DNA of 53,817 nt from Thermococcus sp. (GTDB taxonomy: Archaea; Methanobacteriota_B; Thermococci; Thermococcales; Thermococcaceae). The notes under the pieces are model-generated. The model had not been told where the DNA came from, did not search any database, and worked only from the letters and a program-made list of their open reading frames with translations. The position numbers were made by a program, and so were the translations under genes. This document shows positions 25,671 through 33,695 of the stretch, piece by piece (the stretch's first letter is position 1; every line of letters begins with the position of its first letter). The stretch lies in contig NZ_JALVAO010000062.1 in the NCBI RefSeq assembly GCF_027011145.1, positions 1 through 53,817 on the forward strand, written 5' to 3'.

Positions 25671-26630
25671 TTAGAAAATTCCATTATAAACCTTCTGCCG
25701 ACTTAGATGTTCCCAGCCCAAGGGAAGAAGAGGCTTCCTGTCTTTATTAGAAACAAAGTAAACGCCATTCCCCTCAACAACCCTTCCGATTACGGAGAAC
25801 TCAATGCCAAGCCCCTCAACTAGTTCCGGCTTCACGGTAAAGACAAGCTCGAACTCCTCACCGCTCGCTATAACCAGCTCCACTGGGTCAAGGCCCAAAA
25901 GCTCCGCCACTTCCTTCACGCCTTCCCCAACTGGCAGTTTTTCAGGGTAAACCTCAATCCCTACTCCGCTCATTCCAGCCAAGAGGTGGAGCTCCTTGGC
26001 CAGGCCGTCGCTTACGTCTATTGCAGAGCTGGCAACTTTCGAGAGGGCCAACCCCTCCCTAACCCTCGCCTTGGGCTCAAGGAACTTCTCGTAGAGTTTT
26101 TTCTTAACTCGCTTGGATAAATCGAGTTCGTTCTTCCAGACCAGATAGCCGGCAAGGGCCCTCCCCAAATCACCGGTAACGCAGACCAAATCACCCAGTT
26201 TTGCCCCGGAGCGGGTGAGAAGCGTCTCAGTTATTCCAAGAGCGATGCCATCTATTATCAAATCGTCGGCCTCGTTTGTGTCGGCGCTTAAAACGGGAAC
26301 CTCGTAGAATTCTAAAGCCTTCTCAATCCCCCTCGCTATCCCTTCGAGGTATTCGGCGTCCAAATCCCCCGGTATTCCAAGCGAGAAGAGGAAGCCTATG
26401 GGCCTGGCTCCCATAGCTGAAACATCGCTCACGTTCATCGTTACCGCCTTAAAGCCGGCCTGCTCGGGAGTCATTATATCTGGAACGTCAGTCCTTCTGA
26501 CGAGCATGTCGTTTGTGGCAACAAGCCATGCCTTTCCGAACCTGATTGCCCCTGCATCGTCCCCGAGGGGTAAATCACCCTGCCTTTTGAGGTGTCTGAG
26601 GAAGAGTTCAATGATTTCGGATTCCCTCAA
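25671..26630 (-). CDS. thiL: thiamine-monophosphate kinase
   Basis: 319 residues with a probable TTG start at 26628-26630 (M/L-RESEIIELF): GGGGGTG lies seven bases before it, and the TTG overlaps the TGA of the upstream ATPase gene. An ATG at 26657 would add nine residues inside that gene. ThiL phosphorylates thiamine phosphate to the active diphosphate. Metal and nucleotide motifs: GDDAGAIRF, TNDMLVRRTDVP, NVSDVSAMGARP, VTGDLGRA and SSAIDVSDGLAKEL. Confidence 0.92.
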   Translation of the reverse strand: MRESEIIELFLRHLKRQGDLPLGDDAGAIRFGKAWLVATNDMLVRRTDVPDIMTPEQAGFKAVTMNVSDVSAMGARPIGFLFSLGIPGDLDAEYLEGIARGIEKALEFYEVPVLSADTNEADDLIIDGIALGITETLLTRSGAKLGDLVCVTGDLGRALAGYLVWKNELDLSKRVKKKLYEKFLEPKARVREGLALSKVASSAIDVSDGLAKELHLLAGMSGVGIEVYPEKLPVGEGVKEVAELLGLDPVELVIASGEEFELVFTVKPELVEGLGIEFSVIGRVVEGNGVYFVSNKDRKPLLPLGWEHLSRQKVYNGIF

Positions 26631-27868
26631 GGTTTCACCCCCAAGAGCCACCGCCATAGGGGTACTAGCTTTACGCGACCGATTTCCCCCTCATCGTCCC
26701 AGGTTATCAAGGTCCTCTCGTGAACGGGAATAAGCTTTGATGCCTCCCCAAGGGCTTTGATTTCCCTCTCTAATGTGTCCCCTTCGGGAGAGCGCGTTAC
26801 CTGAATTAACCTGTACGAATCCCCCTCCCTTATCACGAAATCAACCTCGAACCTCTGGGTTTTGAGGTAGTACGGTCTAATCCCCATGCGAAGAAGCTCA
26901 GTTAAAACCACTGACTCCATTAGTCTTCCCAGTTCCAAGTTTTCCTTAAAGACTCTCACGAGGCCAGTGTCGATGAGATAGACTTTGGGCAGGGCCTTCT
27001 CGCTCTCCCGGGGTGGCGCTAGCTTCTTGACCCTAACAACGAGGTAAGCGTCCTCAAGGTGCTCAAGATAAGCCGAAAGCGTGTTCCTGTTGGCTTCTAT
27101 CCCAATTCCCCTCATGTACCTGGCCGTTCTGTTTATTGAGAACTCCCTGCCAAAGGACGAGCCGATGAGTCTCAGCAAAAGCCTAAGCGCCCTCGTGTTC
27201 TTCACTCCAAAGCGCTCAACAACATCCCGATACAGTATCAGATCAACGTAGCCTTCAAGGGTCTTCCTCTTCAAAAGCTCCGACTTCTCCAGGACCACCT
27301 CGGGAAAACCTCCCCATCTGAGATACTCTTCGAGAAGGGCCTTGATTCTGGCCTTTTTTGGGAGGGATTCCCCTGGTTCGAAGGACTTGGCCCTCAAAAA
27401 CTCCCTGAAGGAAAAGGGATACAGCTCAAAGGAGACTCCCCTACCCCTGAGCTGAGTCGCGATTTCCCTGCTTAGGAGCTTTGAGGAGGAGCCCGATACA
27501 AAAACCGTATGGCCAAGTGAGACAGCCCTCTTGACAAACAACTCCCATTTTTGGACTTCCTGAACCTCATCAAGGAAAAGAACGCCCCTTCTCTCGTCGT
27601 GAATTTCGTGAAATACCTCAAGGAGCTCCCCTAGAGTGTCGAGGGTTGGTGGATAGAGCCTGTCGTCATCTAAGGGCAAATAGAGGGCAGGGATTTGAGA
27701 AAGCAGGCGCTTAAATCTCTGGAGCATGTAGAAGCTTTTTCCAGCCCTTCTGGGGCCTGTTATAGCTATGGCCCTCGGAACCCTGGGAAGGGGGACCTCA
27801 AGTTCCCTCTCAACTCCATCTACCTCAACCTCAAGGTAGTCCTCCACGACCTCCCTGACTATGCCCAT
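26627..27868 (-). CDS. AAA_14/DUF4143-type ATPase
   Basis: 413 residues. Walker A GPRRAGKS (residues 38-45), Walker B GVLFLDEVQEV (about 95-105), sensor VSGSSSKLLSREIATQLRGR, and a C-terminal DUF4143 nuclease-like domain (RFEVDFVIREGDSYRLIQVT), which resembles a Holliday-junction-resolvase fold. These ATPases are very common in Thermococcales and vary in copy number between strains; their role is unknown. The ribosome binding site AAGGTG lies inside the preceding candidate small ORF. Its stop overlaps the thiL start. Confidence 0.88.
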   Translation of the reverse strand: MGIVREVVEDYLEVEVDGVERELEVPLPRVPRAIAITGPRRAGKSFYMLQRFKRLLSQIPALYLPLDDDRLYPPTLDTLGELLEVFHEIHDERRGVLFLDEVQEVQKWELFVKRAVSLGHTVFVSGSSSKLLSREIATQLRGRGVSFELYPFSFREFLRAKSFEPGESLPKKARIKALLEEYLRWGGFPEVVLEKSELLKRKTLEGYVDLILYRDVVERFGVKNTRALRLLLRLIGSSFGREFSINRTARYMRGIGIEANRNTLSAYLEHLEDAYLVVRVKKLAPPRESEKALPKVYLIDTGLVRVFKENLELGRLMESVVLTELLRMGIRPYYLKTQRFEVDFVIREGDSYRLIQVTRSPEGDTLEREIKALGEASKLIPVHERTLITWDDEGEIGRVKLVPLWRWLLGVKP

Positions 27869-27871
27869 TTT

Positions 27872-27973
27872 CTACACCTTATTACCAATTTTAATCTTCA
27901 ATTTCTTAAAAATCTTGCCAATTTTAGCCAGCAATTTTCTCCAAATCTTGCCAGTTACGTTTGGCAATCTCAT
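27872..27973 (-). CDS. candidate 33-residue cationic repeat peptide
   Basis: The ATG (27971-27973) overlaps the TGA of the endonuclease Q gene (ATGA), and the frame runs 33 codons to TAG at 27872-27874, three bases before the ATPase start. The peptide has no acidic residue and eleven Lys/Arg. After MRLPNVT it contains two consecutive 11-residue repeats, GKIWRKLLAKI and GKIFKKLKIKI, then GNKV. The hydrophobic and basic residues alternate as in an amphipathic membrane- or nucleic-acid-binding helix. The DNA is AT-rich compared with its neighbours. It may be a real small protein or an intergenic stretch that is open by chance. Confidence 0.45.
   Translation of the reverse strand: MRLPNVTGKIWRKLLAKIGKIFKKLKIKIGNKV
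27899..27954 (-). repeat. two imperfect 23-bp direct repeats, 33-bp period
   Basis: CAATTTCTTAAAAATCTTGC (27899-27921, first 20 bases) and CAATTTTCTCCAAATCTTGC (27932-27954, first 20 bases) match at about 18 of 23 positions. The 33-base spacing equals eleven codons, matching the repeat in the encoded peptide. Confidence 0.6.
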
Positions 27974-29226
27974 CTACGCTTCAGGAACTCCGTTATGCTC
28001 CTCTGCTTTGGTTTTTCCTCGGGAAGCTCGATGTCAACGCTGTCCAGTTCCTCTATTTTCGCCCTCCTAATCTCCTCTGGAAGTCTTATCTCCCCGTATT
28101 TTCCTCCCCCGCCGGGAATTACGATTAGCTTTTCGTTCCTGTAGGCCCAGATGGCTTTCGCAACGTCCTCATGAACCCTGGCGAGCTCTCTGACCGGTAC
28201 GTCAACGAGAACTCTAATCTCGCTCCCAAAGTCCCTTAAAAAGCGCTCCCAGATTACCCTTACTGCCTTTGTTTCGACTCCTTTGCCGATTACCATCGCT
28301 ATTATCTCCGCAAGAGGGGCTAGCCTTAGATACGGGGGCCTGTCCTCGGGCCTCTCGTTGGTATCGGCCAGCTCCAGAATTCTGTCCCTCACGCCCTTCT
28401 TTATCCTTCCACCGCACCTGGGACATTTCCATTTCAAAGCTTTGGCCTCCCCGAGGGAATAGTGGGTGTAACAGCGCGAGCATGCGGTGAGGTGGTACTT
28501 GCCAAGCCTCGGGTCGAGACCGGCGTTGAGAACGATTCTCCTGCCACCCAGTTTGAGGATGGCCTTTCTAATCTCCTCAAAGGTCGCCTCCCTAACATCG
28601 AAGCGGTTGAACTCCCTTCCGAGACGGTGGGGCATCGGTGAGTGAGCGTCGCTGTTGCTTAGATAGGTCAGCCTGTGGTGGGCCCTTATCATGTCGGCCA
28701 TCTCGCTATTGGCGGAGAGGCCAAGCTCAAGGAAGTGGATTCTTGCGCTTCCATAGGCCTCCTTCAGGGAATCGTACTCCTTGTAAAGGCTCGTCCAAGG
28801 AGTGAATGCATGGGCCGGGCCTATGAGAACGTCGAGCTCGTTTGCCAGGTCGGCTATTTCAGAGGCTGAAAGGCTTAAGTGGGGCCTCCCTTCCGTATCG
28901 ATGTCGCCCGAATAGGGCTTCAGCCTCTCGCGCATCTCCCTTACGGTCTCGATGCTCGGGAAAATCAGGACGTGGTGAACCCTCCTATTGTCCTCGACTT
29001 CCGTCGTCAGAAGAAACCTTACCCCCTTCCTCTCATAGGTTCCTTCGTCAACTTTTCTGGTGTATCTAAGGAGTTCCCTTTCCCACATCGGGTTAAGTAT
29101 GTCGCCGGTTCCAACGATACCCAAACCCTTAAAGCGCGCGTTTTCAGCGAGGTTGGGAACCGTCATTGCCTTTGAGACGGCCTTTGAATAGCGCGAGTGA
29201 ATGTGAAGGTCGGCATCGACGAGCAT
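27970..29226 (-). CDS. endoQ: endonuclease Q (PHP domain, DNA repair)
   Basis: 418 residues. The PHP metal-binding motifs are DLHIHSRYS (6-14), TTEVEDNRRVHHVLIFP and YLSNSDAHSPMPHRLG; a four-cysteine zinc finger follows (CSRCYTHY...CPRCGG, about 247-275) and then a helical C-terminal domain. EndoQ, known from Pyrococcus and Thermococcus, cuts DNA 5' of deaminated bases such as uracil and hypoxanthine and of abasic sites. The last residues, QRSITEFL (408-415), form a canonical PIP box for binding PCNA. The start is ATG at 29224-29226; the first gene of the string endoQ-small ORF-ATPase-thiL. Confidence 0.92.
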   Translation of the reverse strand: MLVDADLHIHSRYSKAVSKAMTVPNLAENARFKGLGIVGTGDILNPMWERELLRYTRKVDEGTYERKGVRFLLTTEVEDNRRVHHVLIFPSIETVREMRERLKPYSGDIDTEGRPHLSLSASEIADLANELDVLIGPAHAFTPWTSLYKEYDSLKEAYGSARIHFLELGLSANSEMADMIRAHHRLTYLSNSDAHSPMPHRLGREFNRFDVREATFEEIRKAILKLGGRRIVLNAGLDPRLGKYHLTACSRCYTHYSLGEAKALKWKCPRCGGRIKKGVRDRILELADTNERPEDRPPYLRLAPLAEIIAMVIGKGVETKAVRVIWERFLRDFGSEIRVLVDVPVRELARVHEDVAKAIWAYRNEKLIVIPGGGGKYGEIRLPEEIRRAKIEELDSVDIELPEEKPKQRSITEFLKRR

Positions 29227-29235
29227 CGGACCACC

Positions 29236-30957
29236 TCATTCTATGTACATTCCTTCGAGACCGCGATAGTAGGCGCGGTATATGTCCCTTTTGGTGACGA
29301 CGCCGATGAGTTTCCTGTTTCCCGGAGCCTTTACCACAGGCAGGAGGTTCTGGTCGTAGGCCATAAGTTTTTCTAAGGCATCCTGGGCCGTTTCTCCGGG
29401 GTAAGTTACACCGTAGGCCCTTCTGAGAAAACGCTTAACCCTGAGCCTCTTCATCGAGCTCGACCTTTTGAGAATGTCCTTTACTCCGATTATCCCAACC
29501 ACTTCCAGGTTTTCGTTGACAACGGGGAAGCAGTCGTGGCCCGTTTCGGCTATTAAATGCTCGACCTCGAAGAGCGTCATGTTCTCTGTGACGTAAACTG
29601 GCTTTTTAGTCATAATTTCCTCGACGGAGATTGTTTCCAGGATAACCGGCTTTCCGGTCTTTATGTGGTAGCCCTTTCTGAGGAGCTTGAACGTGTAAAC
29701 GGATTCACCCCGCAGGAAGAACCTCGCGCTGAGGAAGCCCATAGTTGCCGATGTCATGATGGCCGGCAGAACGGAGTAGCTCCTCGTTAGCTCGGTCACC
29801 ATGAGTATCTGGGTGAGGGGTGCCTGCGTCATGCCGCTGAAAAAGGCCGCCATTCCAGCCAGGGCGTAAACGGTAGGATTAGTACCGAAGGAGGGGAAGA
29901 GACTACCAACAGTCAGCCCGAAGGCCGCGCCGAACATCGTCCCGATGTAGAGGCTAGGAGCAAAGACACCTCCGCTACTTCCAGAGCCCACAGTTAAAGC
30001 TGTTGCAATCATCTTCATCACCGCGAGGATTAGGAGCATTCCCACAGCCAGCTCACCGTAGAAGGCCATCCTCATACCTTCATAGCCTATACCGAAGATG
30101 CCGTAGTCCGGGAAGAGCATACCCAAGAGACCAACACCGAGACCTCCAATAACGGGTTTTACAGGCTCGGGAACCTTCAACCTATCAAAGCCGTCTATAA
30201 GCCCGTAGAGAAACCGGGCGTAAAAAGCGGCGAGGATTCCAAGAAAAAGACCTAGAAGGAAAAAGAACGGTAACTCGGGAAGTGTATGGCCTATTCCGCC
30301 AGGAATTTCTATTTCAAAGGCCCTGTTGAGTATGGCCAGCGTAACTGCGTTTCCTGTTATGGCCGAGAGGAAAATCGGGACGAGGTTTATCGAGAAAGCC
30401 CCCATGTAGACCACTTCCAGGGCGAACATCGCTCCAGCTAGAGGCGTGTTGAAGGTCCCCGCTATTCCCGCAGCTAAACCACAGGTGACGAGGAGCTTTT
30501 TCATCTCCCGCGAGAGATTGAACCACCTGGCGAGTATCGAAGTTAGAGATGCACCAATGAAGCCTATTGGGCCTTCCCTTCCAACGCTCCCTCCGGAACC
30601 AATTGTCACAGCCGTTGCCAGGGTTTTCAGTACCGCAAACTTACCCTGTATATCTCCACCCCGAAATATGACTGCCTCTATAACCTCCGGGATTCCATTC
30701 CCCTTTATCTCGGGGCATCTAGAAACTATGATTGCCACGATTCCGGCACCAATCGCCGGGAGAAGCATGTAACCCAAATTAAACCCTCTATAGTGAAGCG
30801 TAATCAACTGAAGGAGCTTTCCAAAGAAGAGGTTGTGGAAAAACCCAATCACGAGCCTGAAAACAACGGCACCGAGACCACCAGCTAGACCGGCTATTAT
30901 TGAGAACCCAAGAACAAGGGTCCACTTCCTTATGTACTGGAGGGTCTCCCACTTCAT
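29236..30957 (-). CDS. CLC-family chloride channel/transporter with CBS pair
   Basis: 573 residues. The CLC core of about ten helices holds the selectivity motifs GSGGSVGREGPIGF (gating Glu), GSGSSGGVFAPSLYIG and the N-terminal region GLAGGLGAVVFRL; the last ~130 residues are two CBS domains (SVEEIMTKKPVYV...VVGIIGVKDIL and AQDALEKLMAYDQNLLPVV) that usually sense adenine nucleotides. The gating glutamate is present. Whether it is a channel or a Cl-/H+ exchanger cannot be decided from what I can see. It diverges from the 156-residue gene through a palindromic element. Confidence 0.93.
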   Translation of the reverse strand: MKWETLQYIRKWTLVLGFSIIAGLAGGLGAVVFRLVIGFFHNLFFGKLLQLITLHYRGFNLGYMLLPAIGAGIVAIIVSRCPEIKGNGIPEVIEAVIFRGGDIQGKFAVLKTLATAVTIGSGGSVGREGPIGFIGASLTSILARWFNLSREMKKLLVTCGLAAGIAGTFNTPLAGAMFALEVVYMGAFSINLVPIFLSAITGNAVTLAILNRAFEIEIPGGIGHTLPELPFFFLLGLFLGILAAFYARFLYGLIDGFDRLKVPEPVKPVIGGLGVGLLGMLFPDYGIFGIGYEGMRMAFYGELAVGMLLILAVMKMIATALTVGSGSSGGVFAPSLYIGTMFGAAFGLTVGSLFPSFGTNPTVYALAGMAAFFSGMTQAPLTQILMVTELTRSYSVLPAIMTSATMGFLSARFFLRGESVYTFKLLRKGYHIKTGKPVILETISVEEIMTKKPVYVTENMTLFEVEHLIAETGHDCFPVVNENLEVVGIIGVKDILKRSSSMKRLRVKRFLRRAYGVTYPGETAQDALEKLMAYDQNLLPVVKAPGNRKLIGVVTKRDIYRAYYRGLEGMYIE

Positions 30958-30981
30958 CGTTTGAAGTTGAACCTTAAACTA

Positions 30982-31001
30982 AAAAGCTTAAGCTTTTATA
31001 G
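30982..31001. promoter_or_regulatory. 16-bp palindrome / divergent TATA region
   Basis: AAAAGCTTAAGCTTTT (30982-30997) is a perfect palindrome and runs into TATA on the plus strand (CTTTTATAG, 30993-31001). It lies between the CLC gene (minus, 30957) and the 156-residue gene (plus, 31032), about 25-40 bases from each start, so it can be a shared TATA region or an operator. Confidence 0.5.
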
Positions 31002-31031
31002 AGTCCCGACGAACCAAACCTGGTGAAAGGT

Positions 31032-31502
31032 ATGAAGGTTGAGGGATTCGTGGCGTCTCTCAGAAACGCCGAGACAATCGGCGAGCTGTTCAAGATACTT
31101 CAGGAGAAGGGGGCACCCGTAGTGGAGCTCGATGGCCAGAGGTTCCTGATAGTTGTCGAGGGCGACTTCGAGGGGAGGCCCTTCTGGACGGAGATAAACG
31201 GCGAGAAGGCCAACCAGGCCCTGGGCGATGCTATGCTCAACTCCTCAAGCTTCCCCTTCAAGTGCAAGAGACCTTACACAGGAGGAAACGTCATTTTCGT
31301 CAACTTCGACGACATCGAGGTCGAGAAGTTCCTAGTTGCTTACCGCGACCCCGACTACGGAATTTTCTACATTGTTGAAAACGGCAAAGCACGGGAAATA
31401 ACCAAGGAGGAGTACGAGAAGCTCAAGGAGGAGATGCCTGAGTTCAAGATAAAGAGCATGAGCGAGGAGCAGATGGACATGATGGGGGCCTTCTTCGGCT
31501 GA
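31032..31502 (+). CDS. uncharacterised protein, 156 residues
   Basis: ATG 31032 (MKVEGFVASLRNAETIGELF), preceded by GGTGAAAGGT; a GTG at 31023 is an alternative. A soluble alpha/beta protein with no membrane segment and no motif that I recognise; it ends in a methionine-rich, acidic tail (MSEEQMDMMGAFFG). It is expressed divergently from the CLC gene. Codon use and composition resemble its neighbours. Confidence 0.75.
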   Translation: MKVEGFVASLRNAETIGELFKILQEKGAPVVELDGQRFLIVVEGDFEGRPFWTEINGEKANQALGDAMLNSSSFPFKCKRPYTGGNVIFVNFDDIEVEKFLVAYRDPDYGIFYIVENGKAREITKEEYEKLKEEMPEFKIKSMSEEQMDMMGAFFG

Positions 31503-31512
31503 AAAAAGAAGG
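31503..31512 (-). terminator. T6 tract after the CPA2 antiporter
   Basis: CTTCTTTTTTC on the minus strand lies within the 14 bases that separate two convergent genes. Confidence 0.4.
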
Positions 31513-31516
31513 GAAA

Positions 31517-32833
31517 TCACTGTCCCTTGAGTTCCCTTATTTTCTCCTTTGTCTCGTTGATTCTCTCGACCTTCTGGGCAACCTTCATGGCTTTTGCTTT
31601 CTCTATTTCTGCCTTAAACGCCCACTTCAGGAGCGGTGGTGTTATCAAAACTGAGACCGTTATGAATATCAGTGTGGCCGCTATGAAGTCCGGGGCATCG
31701 CTCGGAGGTATGGCACCGCCGTGGATTGCCACCATGAGGTCAACCAGGGCCACCTCCGTTCTTGGAATTGACCCGATACCCATCTGAAGGGACATCCAGA
31801 AGTTCTCCCTGGTGAACAGGAAGTCTCTACCTCTGCCCCAGGCCGTTATCCAGGCTCCGAAGCCCCTGCCTATTATCTTTCCGACGACAGCTATTGTGGT
31901 AAGGACCGTCGCTAGGATGAGGGCGTTTTCATGTTCAAAAACGGTGAGGTTAAGCATTGCACCTGTGTGAACGAAGAAGAACGGAATCAACAGGCCGTAA
32001 CCGATGGCCCTCACGTCGTCCATTAGGCGCTTTCCTTCGGGGAGCTTGGAGAGTGTCAAACCCATCATGAAGGCACCTTCGATGGCGGCCGCAAACCAGC
32101 CTTCGGCCAGGGCCGCGAAGAGAAACATCATTCCAAGGGCCATTCCGAGGATTCCCTTCTCGACGTGAAGCCTCTCGGCGAATTTGATGTAGTAATCGAC
32201 GAGATACCACCAGATGACGCCGGTTATCACAAAGAACGCGACTATCTTGAGAGTTAGATTCAACAGGCCACCGGTTCCAACGGCGAAGATAACGAGTGCT
32301 ATACCCAAGAAATCATCCATAACACTCGCACTCAGGGAGGCGGCACCGACTTCGCTCTTGAGAACTCCCAAATCCATCATAACACGAACGGTCAGGCCGA
32401 TGCTGGTAGCAGTCAAAAGTACGCCACCGGCGAAGGCCTCCCTGCTTGGGTAGCCCATCTCCATGAGGGCGAACCAGCCGAGAATCAACGGAACGAAAAC
32501 ACCCAAAACGGTGGAAACCGTGGCCGTAACGCCCGTCTTCTTAAGCTGGTCAATATCCGTATCGAGGGCACCGAGGAAGAGCAGGAATATTATACCAAGT
32601 TTGGCCAGAAAATTCGCTATGGCCGTAATGTCAGTCGTGAAACCCTGTCCGCTGACTATCGGAAGGTACTGGGGTGAGACTATACCGAAGTAAACGAGGT
32701 TTCCTAGAATCATGCCCATAACAAGCTCTCCCAAGACACCAGGGAGTTCAAAGCGCTCTATTATGCTATCCCCTATTTTCGCAAGGATTAGAGCTATTCC
32801 AATCGTTGCAAGGAGCCAGGTCACTGTTTCCAT
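31517..32833 (-). CDS. CPA2-family Na+(K+)/H+ antiporter
   Basis: 438 residues with about 13 hydrophobic segments. The family motif of two adjacent aspartates appears in ASVMDDFLGIAL, preceded by ATSIGLTVRVMMDLG; GELVMGMILGN near the N-terminus is also typical. It exchanges Na+ or K+ for H+ across the membrane; the ion cannot be told from the sequence. A basic, coiled cytosolic tail (KAEIEKAKAMKVAQKVERI) ends the protein. Its 5' end overlaps the CBS-protein gene by thirteen bases, which suggests the CBS protein regulates it. Confidence 0.9.
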   Translation of the reverse strand: METVTWLLATIGIALILAKIGDSIIERFELPGVLGELVMGMILGNLVYFGIVSPQYLPIVSGQGFTTDITAIANFLAKLGIIFLLFLGALDTDIDQLKKTGVTATVSTVLGVFVPLILGWFALMEMGYPSREAFAGGVLLTATSIGLTVRVMMDLGVLKSEVGAASLSASVMDDFLGIALVIFAVGTGGLLNLTLKIVAFFVITGVIWWYLVDYYIKFAERLHVEKGILGMALGMMFLFAALAEGWFAAAIEGAFMMGLTLSKLPEGKRLMDDVRAIGYGLLIPFFFVHTGAMLNLTVFEHENALILATVLTTIAVVGKIIGRGFGAWITAWGRGRDFLFTRENFWMSLQMGIGSIPRTEVALVDLMVAIHGGAIPPSDAPDFIAATLIFITVSVLITPPLLKWAFKAEIEKAKAMKVAQKVERINETKEKIRELKGQ

Positions 32834-33315
32834 GAGGCACCACCCACCTTCATTAATCTTAGAAGTTCATCAATCAGTATCCTAAGGCTGACCTCTCCGA
32901 CGAGCTTATCCCCCTCCACAACGGCCAGCACCTGAACCCTGTACTTCCTCATCTTCATGAGGGCATCAAGGACAGTTGCATCTTCCTCAATGGTTAGAGG
33001 ATTTCTCTCGGCAACATCTCCCGCCTTAGTGGCACCTCCGAGGAGAGACTTCATAGTTCTGCTGGTCATGCCGAGCTTGAAACGATGCGCTTCTGGCGGA
33101 AGGAGGATGTCTATGACGTCGAGGTACCTTATAACCCCGACGAGATTCATGCTGTCCCTGTCCTTGACGACCCATACATGATGCCTTGTCCTGAGTATCT
33201 TGAGAACGCTCATTATGTCGGCATCTTCCGTAACTACCGGAAGGGACGTTACCCCGTGGTTAATGTCAGTAAGCCTAAGGGAGTGAAACGTCTTGAGTGC
33301 CTGCTCTATTTCCAT
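32821..33315 (-). CDS. CBS-domain protein, probable antiporter regulator
   Basis: 164 residues made of two CBS repeats: LPVVTEDADIMSVLKILRTRHHVWVV...GVIRYLDVIDIL and NPLTIEEDATVLDALMKMRKYRVQVLAVV...GEVSLRILIDEL. CBS pairs bind AMP, ATP or SAM and often gate transporters. It overlaps the downstream CPA2 antiporter gene, so a regulatory partnership is the natural inference. The leader contains a TATA-like CTTAAATATG (minus strand, near 33345-33355). Confidence 0.85.
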   Translation of the reverse strand: MEIEQALKTFHSLRLTDINHGVTSLPVVTEDADIMSVLKILRTRHHVWVVKDRDSMNLVGVIRYLDVIDILLPPEAHRFKLGMTSRTMKSLLGGATKAGDVAERNPLTIEEDATVLDALMKMRKYRVQVLAVVEGDKLVGEVSLRILIDELLRLMKVGGASWKQ

Positions 33316-33695
33316 TGGTCATCACCAGACTTTGATTAAAATAAAGTCATATTTAAGGGTTTGTGAAGAACCGTGGCCAGCGAGGGAATTTTTAGGTCAT
33401 TGTACCAGAAAACTGACTCCTTCCACCATTTTGGGCTTCACAGTGGTTCAAGAGAAGGCACACTAGAAAACGACAACTTTTCTCCCTCAGGGTACCAATC
33501 CTCGAGTTTTAATTTTTGGGACTTTAGTTTTACCCTCTAAGGCATTTAAGACAATTTAAAACTATTTTAGGCAAAAATTCGAACGTACTGAGAAGTAATG
33601 AACCAAAAAGGATATAAGGACGTCGCCTGGGTGCCCTATAACCATGTACAGAATGATTCATTCAGATGGGCCACAGGGGTTACGGGGTGAGGCAC
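33316..33695. other. 380-bp intergenic region between divergent transport genes
   Basis: The largest gene-free stretch in the window, AT-rich in its right half. It holds the CBS/antiporter promoter on the left and the TATA box for the CPA1 antiporter on the right (33606-33619). I see no tRNA, repeat or convincing protein gene; a 30-codon frame at 33598-33690 is discussed among the rejected items. Confidence 0.6.
33606..33619 (+). promoter_or_regulatory. promoter of CPA1 antiporter gene
   Basis: AAAAGGATATAAGG is a BRE-like run plus TATA box about 80 bases upstream of the ATG at 33696, implying a leader of about 55 bases with ribosome binding site GGGGTGAGG near 33684-33692. Confidence 0.5.

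Noticed and set aside
33598-33690. 30-codon frame starting MNQKGYKDVAW just before the CPA1 antiporter
   Set aside because: The antiporter TATA box lies inside it and no clear ribosome binding site precedes it, so the frame is probably not transcribed as a gene.
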